Both the position numbers and the translations under genes were made by a program. A stretch of DNA of 64,000 nucleotides from Dryocola sp051297175 (GTDB lineage: Bacteria > Pseudomonadota > Gammaproteobacteria > Enterobacterales > Enterobacteriaceae), in NCBI RefSeq assembly GCF_051297175.1, contig NZ_JBINNY010000001.1, forward strand, positions 3,410,001 to 3,474,000. The letters run 5' to 3'. Shown piece after piece: positions 32,629 to 41,562 of the stretch (the stretch's first letter is position 1; each line of letters begins with the position of its first letter). The notes under the pieces were generated by a model. That model made no database searches. It saw only the letters and a program-made list of their open reading frames with translations, and was not told where the DNA came from.

Positions 32629-35316
32629 ATGACTGAGGAACCGCTGCGCCCTGACCCTGATAAACTGCTGGAGCAGGCAAGCCGCCCTCCGCGCGGCAGG
32701 CTGAAGGTATTTTTCGGCGCCTGCGCGGGGGTCGGAAAAACGTATGCCATGCTCCAGGAGGCGCAGCGCCTGCGCGCCCAGGGGCTGGATATTCTGGTCG
32801 GCGTAGTGGAAACGCACGGACGCAAGGAAACCGCGGCGCTGTTAAAAGGGCTGAACGTTCAGCCCGCAAAACGCATTCGCCATCGGGAACGCGTGGTGCA
32901 GGAGTTCGATTTAGACGCCGCCCTCGCCCGCAGCCCGGCCCTGATCCTGATGGACGAGCTGGCGCACAGCAACGCGCCGGGTTCGCGCCACCCCAAACGC
33001 TGGCAGGACGTTGAAGAGCTGCTGGACGCGGGCATCGATGTCTTTACCACGGTTAACGTTCAGCATCTTGAAAGCCTGAACGATATCGTCGGCGGCGTCA
33101 CCGGCATTCAGGTGCGCGAAACCGTTCCCGACCCTATTTTTGATTCGGCCGATGAAGTCGTGCTGGTGGATTTGCCGCCGGACGACCTGCGCCAGCGCCT
33201 GCATGAAGGTAAAGTTTATATCGCAGGCCAGGCCGAACGCGCCATCGAACATTTCTTCCGTAAAGGTAATCTGATTGCCCTGCGCGAGCTGGCGCTGCGG
33301 CGCACCGCTGACCGGGTAGACGACCAGATGCGCGCCTGGCGGGATAATCAGGGCCAGGAAAAAGTCTGGCACACGCGTGACGCAATCCTGCTGTGCATCG
33401 GCCACAACACCGGCAACGAAAAGCTGGTGCGCACCGCCGCCCGCCTGGCGGCCAAGCTCGGCAGCGTGTGGCACGCGGTTTATGTCGAAACTCCGCAGCT
33501 GCACCGCCTGCCGGAATATCAGCGTCGCGCCATTCTCAGCGCGCTACGCCTGGCGCAGGAGCTGGGCGCTGAAACTGCTACCCTTGCCGATCCCGCTGAA
33601 GTCAAAGCCGTATTACGCTACGCCCGCGAGCATAACCTGGGAAAGATCGTTATCGGACGCCGGGCAAACCGCCGCTGGTGGGGCCGGGAATCCTTCGCGG
33701 ACAAGCTCGCCAACCGCGCGCCGGACCTCGATCTGGTGATTGTCGCGCTGGATGAAAAGCCCCCTGTCACCAATGCGCGAGCGCCGGACACGCGCGGCAT
33801 GGCGGAAAAATGGCGCGTCCAGCTGCGCGGCTGCGCCGTGGCGGTGCTGCTTTGCGCCATCCTCACCTTCGTTGCCAACCAGTGGCTGGTGGCCTTCGAC
33901 GCCGCAAACCTGGTGATGCTTTACCTGCTCGGGGTGGTGATAGTTGCCCTGTTCTACGGGCGCTGGCCGTCGGTGCTGGCGACGGTTATCAACGTCATCA
34001 GTTTCGATCTGTTTTTCATCGCGCCGCGCGGCACGCTCGCCGTTTCGGACGTGCAGTATGTGCTGACCTTCGCCGTGATGCTCACCGTCGGGCTGGTTAT
34101 CGGTAATCTCACCGCCGGGGTTCGCTACCAGGCGCGAATCGCGCGCTACCGAGAACAGCGCACCCGCCATCTTTATGAAATGTCGAAAGCGCTGGCGGCC
34201 GAAAGAACGCCGCAGGCTATCGCCGCCACCAGCGAGCTGTTTATCAATAACAGCTTCCACGCCCGCAGCCAGCTGCTGCTGCCCGATAGCCACGGCGTGC
34301 TGCAAAGCGCTAACCGGCAGGGTGAACCGGCAAACTGGGACGAGGCGATCGCGCGCTGGAGCTTTGACAAAGGCCAGCCTGCGGGCGCGGGCACGGACAC
34401 GCTTCCCGGCGTGCCCTATCAGATTTTACCTTTGCGCACGACGGAAAAAACGCTCGGCCTGCTGGTGGTGGAGCCCAACAACCTGCGCCAGCTGATGATC
34501 CCCGAACAGCAGCGCCTGCTGGAGACGTTCACGCTGCTGGCGGCCACCGCGCTCGACAGGCTGCAGCTCACCGCCAGCGAAGAGCAGGCCCGGCTGTCCA
34601 GCGAGCGCGAGCAGCTGCGTAACTCGCTGCTGGCGGCGCTTTCCCACGATCTGCGCACGCCGCTGACGGTGCTGTTTGGCCAGGCAGAAATCTTGACGCT
34701 CGACCTTGCCTCGGAGGGGTCGAAGCACGCGCCGCAGGCCAATGAAATCCGCCAGCACGTGCTGAATACCACGCGGCTGGTGAACAACCTGCTGGATATG
34801 GCGCGTATCCAGTCCGGCGGTTTTAACCTGCGCAAAGAGTGGCTGACGCTCGAAGAAGTGGTCGGCAGCGCGTTGAAAATGCTGGAGCCGGGCCTTGGCG
34901 GGCGTCACATCGCGCTTTCGCTGCCGGACCCGCTGATGCTGATTCAGGTTGATGGCCCGCTGTTTGAACGCGTGCTGATTAACCTGCTTGAGAATGCGGT
35001 GAAGTATGCCGGTCATCACGCCGAGATTGGCATTCGTGCCATCAATCATGATGACAAACTCGATTTAGAAGTGTGGGACAACGGGCCAGGCATTCCGGCT
35101 GGTCAGGAGCAGCATATCTTTGCTAAATTTGCCCGAGGAAACAAAGAGTCTGCGATACCGGGCGTTGGGCTAGGATTAGCCATCTGTCAGGCGATCGTTG
35201 ACGTCCACGGCGGGGAAATTTTTGCGGTGAACCGCCCGGAACGCGGGGCGAGCTTCCACGTGCTGCTGCCCCTGCCCCCACCGCCTGAGCTGGCTGAACT
35301 GAACGAGGCGCTGTGA
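32629..35316 (+). CDS. kdpD: KdpD, sensor histidine kinase for K+ limitation
   Basis: 895 aa (894 in E. coli). In order: an N-terminal KdpD domain with Walker A (GACAGVGKTYAM, about 31-42), a UspA-like domain to about 370, four clustered membrane helices at about 400-500, a GAF-like region, then HisKA and HATPase. His673 in ALSHDLRTPLT is the phosphorylation site. N, G1 and G2 boxes are seen as NLLENAVKYA, DNGPGIP and GVGLGLAI. kdpE overlaps by 4 bases. Confidence 0.98.
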   Translation: MTEEPLRPDPDKLLEQASRPPRGRLKVFFGACAGVGKTYAMLQEAQRLRAQGLDILVGVVETHGRKETAALLKGLNVQPAKRIRHRERVVQEFDLDAALARSPALILMDELAHSNAPGSRHPKRWQDVEELLDAGIDVFTTVNVQHLESLNDIVGGVTGIQVRETVPDPIFDSADEVVLVDLPPDDLRQRLHEGKVYIAGQAERAIEHFFRKGNLIALRELALRRTADRVDDQMRAWRDNQGQEKVWHTRDAILLCIGHNTGNEKLVRTAARLAAKLGSVWHAVYVETPQLHRLPEYQRRAILSALRLAQELGAETATLADPAEVKAVLRYAREHNLGKIVIGRRANRRWWGRESFADKLANRAPDLDLVIVALDEKPPVTNARAPDTRGMAEKWRVQLRGCAVAVLLCAILTFVANQWLVAFDAANLVMLYLLGVVIVALFYGRWPSVLATVINVISFDLFFIAPRGTLAVSDVQYVLTFAVMLTVGLVIGNLTAGVRYQARIARYREQRTRHLYEMSKALAAERTPQAIAATSELFINNSFHARSQLLLPDSHGVLQSANRQGEPANWDEAIARWSFDKGQPAGAGTDTLPGVPYQILPLRTTEKTLGLLVVEPNNLRQLMIPEQQRLLETFTLLAATALDRLQLTASEEQARLSSEREQLRNSLLAALSHDLRTPLTVLFGQAEILTLDLASEGSKHAPQANEIRQHVLNTTRLVNNLLDMARIQSGGFNLRKEWLTLEEVVGSALKMLEPGLGGRHIALSLPDPLMLIQVDGPLFERVLINLLENAVKYAGHHAEIGIRAINHDDKLDLEVWDNGPGIPAGQEQHIFAKFARGNKESAIPGVGLGLAICQAIVDVHGGEIFAVNRPERGASFHVLLPLPPPPELAELNEAL

Positions 35317-35990
35317 TAACGGTTCTGATAGTTGAAGATGAAAAAGAGATCCGCCGCTTTCTGCGCACCGCGCTGGAGGGCGAATCGCTGCGCGTGCACG
35401 ACGCGGATACCTTACAGCGCGGCCTGCTTGAAGCGGCCACCCGCAAGCCCGACTTGGTTATTCTGGATCTTGGCCTGCCGGACGGCGACGGCATCGATTT
35501 TATCCGTGATTTTCGCCAGTGGAGCCAGACGCCGATTATCGTTCTGTCGGCGCGCAGCGATGAGGAAGCGAAAATCGCCGCGCTTGATGCCGGTGCCGAC
35601 GACTATCTGAGTAAACCTTTTGGCATCGGCGAGCTACAGGCGCGCCTTCGCGTGGCGCTTCGCCGCCATGCAAGCCTCGCTAAGCCCGATCCCGTTTATC
35701 ACTTCTCAACGATTACCGTCGATCTTGCCGCCCGGCGTATTACCCGCGGCGACGAAGAAATTCACCTCACGCCTATCGAGTTTCGCCTGTTGGCGATTCT
35801 GCTGAACAACCACGGTAAAGTGTTGACCCAGCGCCAGCTGCTAAACCAGGTCTGGGGCCCGAATGCCGTGGAGCACAGCCACTACCTGCGTATCTATATG
35901 GGCCATCTGCGCCAGAAGCTGGAAAACGATCCGGCGCGTCCCGCCCACCTGCTGACCGAAACGGGGATTGGCTATCGTTTTATGCTTTAG
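35313..35990 (+). CDS. kdpE: KdpE, OmpR-family response regulator
   Basis: 225 aa. Receiver domain with Asp52 as phospho-acceptor (VILDLGLPDGDG) and Lys in LSKPFG. A winged-helix DNA-binding domain follows (LTPIEFRLLAILLNN...VWGPNAVEHSHYLRIYMGHLRQKLE). It starts with GTG in a GTGA overlap with kdpD. It activates kdpFABC at the site near 28088-28112. In E. coli speF-potE comes next; here pgm does. Confidence 0.98.
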   Translation: MITVLIVEDEKEIRRFLRTALEGESLRVHDADTLQRGLLEAATRKPDLVILDLGLPDGDGIDFIRDFRQWSQTPIIVLSARSDEEAKIAALDAGADDYLSKPFGIGELQARLRVALRRHASLAKPDPVYHFSTITVDLAARRITRGDEEIHLTPIEFRLLAILLNNHGKVLTQRQLLNQVWGPNAVEHSHYLRIYMGHLRQKLENDPARPAHLLTETGIGYRFML

Positions 35991-36004
35991 CCGAAAGTCA
36001 GACG

Positions 36005-36031
36005 TAAAAAAGGCGCCTTTCGGCGCCTTTT
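36005..36031. terminator. Bidirectional terminator between kdpE and pgm
   Basis: AAGGCGCC-TTTC-GGCGCCTT is flanked by A5 and T4 and lies between two converging genes (stops at 35990 and 36044). Confidence 0.9.
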
Positions 36032-36043
36032 CTGTAGCAGTGG

Positions 36044-37687
36044 TTACTTCGCGTTCTTCAACACTTCGCTGACAATTTCGACCGCTTCTTTCTCGATTTG
36101 CAGGCGGTGTTCTTCGCCTAAGAAACTTTCGCAATAGATTTTGTACGCGTCTTCCGTGCCTGACGGACGCGCCGCAAACCAGCCGTTTTCGGTCATCACC
36201 TTCAGCCCGCCAATAGACGCGCCGTTACCCGGAGCCGCCGTTAAGCGCGCGGTGATTGGGTCACCGGCCAGGGTGTCTGCGCTCACCATTTCCGGCGAGA
36301 GCTTGGATAGCGCGGCTTTCTGCGCCGAGGTCGCCGGAGCCTGCAGACGGTTGTAGCTTGGCGCGCCGAAGCGGGCGGCCAGTTCGTCATAATGCTGCTG
36401 CGGGTTTTTGCCGGTCACCGCGGTGATTTCTGCCGCCAGCAGGCACATGATGATGCCGTCTTTGTCGGTAGACCACGGGGTGCCGTTAAAGCGCAGGAAG
36501 GATGCCCCGGCGCTTTCTTCGCCGCCGAAGCCGAAGCTGCCGTCAAACAGGCCGTCTACGAACCATTTGAAGCCAACCGGCACTTCCACCAGCTTGCGAC
36601 CCAGGTCGTTAACCACGCGGTCGATCATCGCGGAGGAAACCAGGGTTTTACCCACCGCGACATCTTTGCCCCACTGCGGGCGATGCTGGAACAGGTAGTT
36701 GATCGCGACGGCCAGATAATGGTTCGGGTTCATCAGGCCCGCCGGAGTAACGATGCCGTGGCGGTCGTAATCCGGGTCGTTAGCAAAGGCCAGGTCGAAC
36801 TTGTCACGAAGCGCCAGCAGGCCCGCCATTGCGCACTCGGAGGAGCAGTCCATGCGGATCGCGCCGTCTTTATCCAGGTGCATAAAGCGGAAGGTCTGAT
36901 CGACCTGATCGTTCACGATGGTCAGATCGAGATTGTAGTGCTTCGCAATGCGCTGCCAGTATTCAATGCCGGAACCGCCGAGCGGGTCGACGCCCAGCTT
37001 GAGGCCCGCTTTCTGGATCGCGGCCATGTCGATGATGTCCACCAGCCCTTCGATGAACGGCTGCACCAGATCCTGTTCCTGTACGTGGCCGCTTGCCCAC
37101 GCCTGGTCCAGAGAAAGGCGCTTCACGCCTTTCAGGCCGTCGGCCAGCAGCGCGTTGGCGCGTTCTTCAATGACTTTCGTCACGTTGGTATCAGCCGGGC
37201 CACCGTTAGGCGGGTTGTACTTAATGCCACCGTCATCCGGCGGGTTGTGCGAAGGCGTGATAACGATACCGTCCGCCTGAGCGCCGCCCTTTTTGTTGTG
37301 TACCAGAATGGCGTTGGAAACCGCAGGCGTTGGCGTGTAGCCGTTCGCCTGCTGGACAATGACATCCACACCGTTTGCCGCCAGCACTTCCAGCACGGAG
37401 ATAAATGCAGGCTCGGACAGGGCGTGTGTGTCTTTGCCGACATAGCACGGGCCGGTGATGCCGTTTTTCGCACGATCTTCCGCAATAGCCTGCGCAATCG
37501 CCAGGATATGAGGTTCGTTAAAGCTATGACGTGCCGCACTGCCGCGGTGGCCGGAGGTACCGAATTTCACCGCATGTTCGCTATTGCCCGCTTCAGGTTT
37601 CAGCACGTAGTACTGGGCCGTAAGCTGGGCTACGTTGATCAAATCGCTCTGTTGCGCAGGTTGACCTGCACGGTTGTGGTTAGCCAT
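36044..37687 (-). CDS. pgm: Phosphoglucomutase (alpha-D-glucose)
   Basis: Interconverts glucose-1-phosphate and glucose-6-phosphate. It is 547 aa (546 in E. coli). The active-site phosphoserine is in VITPSHNPPDDGGIKYN, the Mg loop is in NDPDYDRHGIV, sugar binding is in GGEESAGASFL, and phosphate binding in ARPSGTEDAYKIY. It lies 21 bases after seqA, same strand, as in E. coli. Confidence 0.98.
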   Translation of the reverse strand: MANHNRAGQPAQQSDLINVAQLTAQYYVLKPEAGNSEHAVKFGTSGHRGSAARHSFNEPHILAIAQAIAEDRAKNGITGPCYVGKDTHALSEPAFISVLEVLAANGVDVIVQQANGYTPTPAVSNAILVHNKKGGAQADGIVITPSHNPPDDGGIKYNPPNGGPADTNVTKVIEERANALLADGLKGVKRLSLDQAWASGHVQEQDLVQPFIEGLVDIIDMAAIQKAGLKLGVDPLGGSGIEYWQRIAKHYNLDLTIVNDQVDQTFRFMHLDKDGAIRMDCSSECAMAGLLALRDKFDLAFANDPDYDRHGIVTPAGLMNPNHYLAVAINYLFQHRPQWGKDVAVGKTLVSSAMIDRVVNDLGRKLVEVPVGFKWFVDGLFDGSFGFGGEESAGASFLRFNGTPWSTDKDGIIMCLLAAEITAVTGKNPQQHYDELAARFGAPSYNRLQAPATSAQKAALSKLSPEMVSADTLAGDPITARLTAAPGNGASIGGLKVMTENGWFAARPSGTEDAYKIYCESFLGEEHRLQIEKEAVEIVSEVLKNAK

Positions 37688-37708
37688 TGGCCCTTCCTTT
37701 TGACGCAG

Positions 37709-38260
37709 TTAGATTGTGCCGCAAACCTTTTCAATCAATTCCGCCGGGAACTGCATTGATTGCATGATGTGTTCGATCATGCTGCATTTACGGCCCGTAT
37801 TCGTATTGGTAATCACCCAGTATGGGGTACCCGGAACGTGTTTTGGCTTTGTCTGATTGCCGTTCGCCAGCAGCGTTTGTTCGTTACCGGCAAAGTAAAC
37901 GCGGGTACGACCGTGCAAAGACTCGGTGGCTTCGCCAAAGGTTTTTGCATCCAGCTGATAGAGCGTAGAAAGCACCATCATGAAACGGTTAACGGCTTTC
38001 TTTTGTTCCGCGTACTCATCAGAGAGTAGCAACTCGCGAACGGCGCGCACGCGATCGCGAGCCCGATTCACAGGTTTCTCTTCTGGGGCTGGGGTCGCCG
38101 CAGGCTGTGCGGAAGTCGCGGTAGAGGGAGTCGCTGCGGAAGTCTGACCGGCGGTAAATTTCAACATGCGCCGTAAAATATCGGACGCGCTCTCGCCAAT
38201 GTGCTGTGTGTGGCTTGCAATATAGCGATACAGCTCGTCATCAACTTCAATCGTTTTCAT
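37709..38260 (-). CDS. seqA: SeqA, replication origin sequestration protein
   Basis: Binds hemimethylated GATC and prevents re-initiation at oriC. It is 183 aa from ATG 38260 (MKTIEVDDELYRYIASHT); an ATG two codons earlier is also in frame. The N-terminal oligomerisation domain is followed by an Ala/Pro/Thr linker richer than in E. coli (181 aa). The C-terminal DNA-binding domain begins near DRVRAVRELLLSDEY and includes GRTRVYFAGNEQTLL and GTPYWVITNTNTGRK. Confidence 0.97.
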   Translation of the reverse strand: MKTIEVDDELYRYIASHTQHIGESASDILRRMLKFTAGQTSAATPSTATSAQPAATPAPEEKPVNRARDRVRAVRELLLSDEYAEQKKAVNRFMMVLSTLYQLDAKTFGEATESLHGRTRVYFAGNEQTLLANGNQTKPKHVPGTPYWVITNTNTGRKCSMIEHIMQSMQFPAELIEKVCGTI

Positions 38261-38445
38261 CTTCATCCAGTGCGATATCTTATTCTGAATTCAAGTCGTT
38301 GGGATTATAGGAGCAAATCCCAACAGCGGGTAGCGCCAAACAGGTGTCGCCTTATAAAGCCAGATTAAACTGAATGTTTGCGGCACTGCGGCAGGAATAT
38401 GTTCATGATACCCTAACCGTACGAATCAAAAAAAAGAACTTTGCC

Positions 38446-39222
38446 ATGAAATTAAACGCTCGCCTGCAAACTGCTCAACAATCGACTAGCAAACCCCCTA
38501 TCGTCCTCATTCACGGCCTGTTTGGCAGCCTTGATAACCTTGGCGTACTCGCCCGCGATCTCGGTCAGGATCACACTTTGCTGCAAATCGATCTGCGAAA
38601 TCACGGCCTGTCACCGCGCAGCGACGAGATGAATTATTCAGCAATGGCGCAGGACGTGGTGGAAACGCTTGATGAATATGGTTTTGAGAAAGCAATAATC
38701 ATCGGGCATTCGATGGGCGGCAAGGTGGCGATGGCGTTAACGGCCATTGCGCCGCAGCGGATCGACAAACTGGTGATGATCGACATCGCGCCCGTTGACT
38801 ATCAGGTGCGCCGTCACGACGAGATTTTTGCCGCGATTAACGCCGTGAGCGAGGCCGGTGCCAAAACGCGCCAGCAGGCCGCCGTTTTGATGCGCGAGCA
38901 TATAAAGGAAGAAGGCGTAATCCAGTTCCTGCTAAAGTCCTTTGCCGACGGCGAGTGGAAATTCAACGTGCCGGTACTGTGGCAGCAATACGAAAAGATC
39001 GTCGGCTGGCAAACTATTCCGGCCTGGGATCACCCTGCGCTGTTTATCCGCGGCGGCGCATCACCTTATGTCGATGAAACGCACCGGGATGCGCTATTGG
39101 AGCAGTTTCCACAGGCCCGTGCTCACGTGGTCGCGGGCGCAGGACACTGGGTTCACGCCGAGAAACCTGAAGCCGTTTTACGCGCCATTCATCGTTTTAT
39201 TGATGATTCCTCGGCAAACTGA
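38446..39222 (+). CDS. ybfF: YbfF, alpha/beta-hydrolase esterase
   Basis: 258 aa from ATG 38446 (MKLNARLQTAQQ); E. coli YbfF is 254. The upstream in-frame extension of 24 residues is not family-like. The nucleophile elbow is GHSMGGK, an HGLFGSLDNLG oxyanion segment is near residue 25, and the catalytic His is in GAGHWVHAEKP. The E. coli enzyme hydrolyses short acyl esters. It is divergent from seqA. Confidence 0.95.
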   Translation: MKLNARLQTAQQSTSKPPIVLIHGLFGSLDNLGVLARDLGQDHTLLQIDLRNHGLSPRSDEMNYSAMAQDVVETLDEYGFEKAIIIGHSMGGKVAMALTAIAPQRIDKLVMIDIAPVDYQVRRHDEIFAAINAVSEAGAKTRQQAAVLMREHIKEEGVIQFLLKSFADGEWKFNVPVLWQQYEKIVGWQTIPAWDHPALFIRGGASPYVDETHRDALLEQFPQARAHVVAGAGHWVHAEKPEAVLRAIHRFIDDSSAN

Positions 39223-39236
39223 TTAAAAACAGACCG
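39217..39236 (+). promoter_or_regulatory. Degenerate LexA-box-like sequence upstream of ybfE
   Basis: AACTGATTAAAAACAGACCG, overlapping the ybfF stop, occupies the position of the E. coli ybfE LexA box. Here the CTG and CAG half-sites are separated by 8 bases instead of the required 10, so binding may be lost or weakened. Confidence 0.4.
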
Positions 39237-39357
39237 ACTGGCCGCAAGAAGTGGCTAACGCGTTGGCGCGCCGTACATGCTGATGTATGATGGCGCGCTT
39301 AAATGCGACCTGAGCACTCTGCTCGCAGCATCCGAATTTCCTGTCAGTACTCTAATC

Positions 39358-39639
39358 ATGGCAAAAGAACAAACGGACCGTACTACATTAGATCTGTTCG
39401 CGGACGAGCGTCGCCCGGGGCGGCCAAAAACCAATCCGCTTACGCGTGACGAGCAGCTGCGCATCAATAAGCGCAACCAGCTCAAACGCGATAAAGTACG
39501 CGGCCTGAAACGAGTAGAGCTAAAACTCAACAACGAAGCGGTAGATGCGCTTAATCATCTTGCTGAAGCCAGAAACATCAGCCGCAGCGAACTGATTGAA
39601 GAGATGTTGCTAGCGCAGCTAAAACAACACCTCAGCTGA
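39358..39639 (+). CDS. ybfE: YbfE, LexA-regulon protein in E. coli
   Basis: A 93-residue basic protein of unknown function, started at ATG 39358 (MAKEQTDRTTLDLF); E. coli YbfE is 97 aa. The centre is very basic (INKRNQLKRDKVRGLKR). The C-terminal half (VELKLNNEAVDALNHLAEA, then SRSELIEEMLL) resembles a ribbon-helix-helix fold, so DNA binding is plausible but inferred. Confidence 0.92.
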   Translation: MAKEQTDRTTLDLFADERRPGRPKTNPLTRDEQLRINKRNQLKRDKVRGLKRVELKLNNEAVDALNHLAEARNISRSELIEEMLLAQLKQHLS

Positions 39640-39820
39640 TCTTCTGCCTTCCATCCCTAACATTAAGTGAAAAGTGGGCGCGAATTGCGCCGTCATGTTG
39701 CAGTCTGTGCACAACGCTATGATAGCTGTTTCCGCACTGTAAGCTGTTCTGCTATGATTGCCCTATCTGTGGGCAACATTCAGCCACCATACCATTAAGT
39801 TTCAAGAGGTTATTTTACTC

Positions 39821-40351
39821 ATGGCAATCGTAGGCATTTTCTTCGGCAGCGACACCGGTAACACCGAAAACATCGCAAAAATGATCCAAAAGCAGCTCGG
39901 TAAAGACGTGGCTGAAGTGCGCGACATTGCGAAGAGCAGCAAAGAAGACCTGGAAGGCTTCGACATTCTGCTGCTCGGTATCCCGACCTGGTACTACGGC
40001 GAAGCGCAGTGCGACTGGGATGACTTCTTCCCTACGCTTGAAGAAGTGGATTTCAACGGCAAACTGGTTGCGCTGTTTGGCTGCGGCGATCAGGAAGATT
40101 ACGCAGAATATTTCTGTGATGCGCTCGGCACCATCCGCGACATCATCGAACCACGCGGCGCGGCGATTGTCGGCCACTGGCCTACTGCGGGCTACCACTT
40201 CGAAGCGTCCAAAGGTTTGGCAGACGACGACCACTTCGTAGGCCTTGCTATCGATGAAGACCGCCAGCCGGAACTGACCGCAGAGCGTGTTGAGAAATGG
40301 ACAAAGCAGGTTGCTGAAGAGCTGAATCTGGCTGACATCATTAGCGCCTGA
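39821..40351 (+). CDS. fldA: Flavodoxin 1
   Basis: FMN electron carrier essential in E. coli, feeding IspG/IspH, MetH, BioB and others. It is 176 aa from ATG 39821 (MAIVGIFFGSDTGNTENIAK), the E. coli length. The phosphate-binding loop SDTGNT and the isoalloxazine loops IPTWYYGE and GCGDQEDYAEYFCDA are intact. AAGAGG lies upstream. It precedes fur. Confidence 0.98.
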   Translation: MAIVGIFFGSDTGNTENIAKMIQKQLGKDVAEVRDIAKSSKEDLEGFDILLLGIPTWYYGEAQCDWDDFFPTLEEVDFNGKLVALFGCGDQEDYAEYFCDALGTIRDIIEPRGAAIVGHWPTAGYHFEASKGLADDDHFVGLAIDEDRQPELTAERVEKWTKQVAEELNLADIISA

Positions 40352-40359
40352 TGCACTAG

Positions 40360-40386
40360 GGCGCAAGCAAATCACTTGCGCCTTAT
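40360..40386 (+). terminator. fldA terminator
   Basis: GGCGCAAG-caaatca-CTTGCGCC followed by TTATT, starting 9 bases after the fldA stop. The U-run is weak, so some readthrough into fur is likely, as in E. coli. Confidence 0.65.
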
Positions 40387-40402
40387 TGATAGGTATTATC
40401 AA
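40386..40402. promoter_or_regulatory. Dyad resembling a Fur or FNR site in the fldA-fur spacer
   Basis: TTGATA-N5-TATCAA is a perfect 6-base dyad in the fur promoter area. It is similar to one half of a Fur box (GATAATGATAATCATTATC), but not a full 19-base match. Autoregulation by Fur is known in E. coli; assignment here is tentative. Confidence 0.3.
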
Positions 40403-40568
40403 TGAAAATAATTGCTACAATTTTGTAACTTTTTTGTCTATCCCTGTACAATATCCCACAGGTCACCTTTGCTAGCCTGCCAGCAAACGGCGACTCCGCC
40501 ACGATTTTTTAGCTGTGTTATGCTTCATACTTGCAGTTTCTATTTAGACGTGGCTGTACTATACCCAC

Positions 40569-40655
40569 ATGAGTTGGGTATATAATGAGACGCATTCACT
40601 TAACGCTCAAATGAGTTCGAGCAAAACGTTAAGCAACAGGACAATTTCCGCATGA
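40569..40655 (+). CDS. uof: Uof, 28-codon ORF upstream of fur
   Basis: ATG at 40569 opens a 28-codon frame (MSWVYNETHSLNAQ, MSSSKTLSNRTISA) whose TGA overlaps the fur ATG (ATGA). This matches the E. coli uof arrangement: translation of uof is coupled to fur, and RyhB pairs near the uof start to reduce Fur synthesis. The peptide itself has no recognised fold. Confidence 0.8.
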   Translation: MSWVYNETHSLNAQMSSSKTLSNRTISA

Positions 40656-41104
40656 CTGACAACAATACTGCACTTAAGAAAGCCGGCCTGAAAGTCACGC
40701 TTCCACGATTAAAAATCCTTGAAGTGTTACAGGAACCGGTAAACCATCATGTCAGTGCGGAAGACTTATACAAGCGTCTGATTGATATGGGTGAAGAGAT
40801 TGGTCTGGCGACGGTTTACCGCGTACTGAACCAGTTTGATGACGCAGGTATCGTTACCCGTCATAACTTCGAAGGTGGCAAGTCAGTCTTTGAACTGACC
40901 CAGCAGCACCATCACGATCACCTGATATGCCTGGACTGCGGCAAGGTTATTGAATTCAGCGATGACTCAATTGAAGCCCGCCAGCGTGAAATCGCCTCCC
41001 GTCATGGTATTCGTCTGACCAACCACAGTCTGTACCTTTACGGCCACTGCGCCGAAGGCGACTGCCGCACCGACGAAAACGCTCACGAAATCAGCGAAAA
41101 GTAA
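40652..41104 (+). CDS. fur: Fur, ferric uptake regulator
   Basis: Iron-dependent global repressor, 150 aa (148 in E. coli). An N-terminal winged helix (LKVTLPRLKILEVLQEP...GLATVYRVLNQFDDAGIV) precedes a His-rich metal site (QQHHHDHLICLDCGKVIEF), whose CLDC pair holds structural zinc. A second Cys pair is near the C-terminus (GHCAEGDC). Translation is likely coupled to uof. Confidence 0.98.
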   Translation: MTDNNTALKKAGLKVTLPRLKILEVLQEPVNHHVSAEDLYKRLIDMGEEIGLATVYRVLNQFDDAGIVTRHNFEGGKSVFELTQQHHHDHLICLDCGKVIEFSDDSIEARQREIASRHGIRLTNHSLYLYGHCAEGDCRTDENAHEISEK

Positions 41105-41142
41105 TCCGCATACTGCCTTCCCTTTCGGGGGAAGACAAACAA

Positions 41143-41173
41143 AAAAACCGGTGATTAACTCACCGGTTTTTTT
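41143..41173. terminator. Bidirectional terminator between fur and chiQ
   Basis: ACCGGTGA-TTAAC-TCACCGGT is flanked by A-rich and T7 runs, between converging fur (stop 41104) and chiQ (stop 41189). Confidence 0.92.
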
Positions 41174-41188
41174 ATGCCCCAAGTAACC

Positions 41189-41515
41189 TTACTTGTTGTT
41201 ACTGCGGATCTCCTGCCAGATTTTATCGCACTTGGCTTTCACGGCCTGGTCGTTGCCCGTTTGGGTTGCCTGGATGCAGTTTTGGTAGTCCAGCGTGCGC
41301 ACCGTCTCTTTCTGTGCAAATTCCTGATGCTTCTTGTCTTTCGCCAGCTCGTTGAGCATATTCTGGCAGCCCTTAACTTTGTCCGGGTTTCCTTCAGCAC
41401 TGTTGATGCAGGCGCTGTAATCCTGCTTAAGCTGGGAGTCTTCCGGTGCCGTTTGTGGCTGCGCGCATGCCGTTAAGCCTAAAGCCATCGCGGCCATCAA
41501 TATTACTTTTTTCAT
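41189..41515 (-). CDS. chiQ: ChiQ (YbfN), lipoprotein of the chitoporin operon
   Basis: 108-residue lipoprotein with signal MKKVILMAAMALGLTAC and lipobox LTAC, so Cys17 is lipidated. The mature part is helical and polar with paired Cys. It is co-transcribed 47 bases after chiP, as in E. coli chiPQ. Its exact role is unknown. Confidence 0.95.
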   Translation of the reverse strand: MKKVILMAAMALGLTACAQPQTAPEDSQLKQDYSACINSAEGNPDKVKGCQNMLNELAKDKKHQEFAQKETVRTLDYQNCIQATQTGNDQAVKAKCDKIWQEIRSNNK

Positions 41516-41562
41516 GCTCGATATCCTTAAGAAGACCGGGCAACGTAGCGCCCGGCGTCAAA

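Noticed and set aside
28412..35049. Many antisense ORFs across kdpA-kdpD
   Set aside because: All lie opposite conserved kdp codons in GC-rich DNA, with no independent support.
36392..37759. 455-residue plus-strand ORF opposite pgm
   Set aside because: It is antisense to a fully conserved phosphoglucomutase; composition is typical of a shadow frame in high-GC coding DNA.
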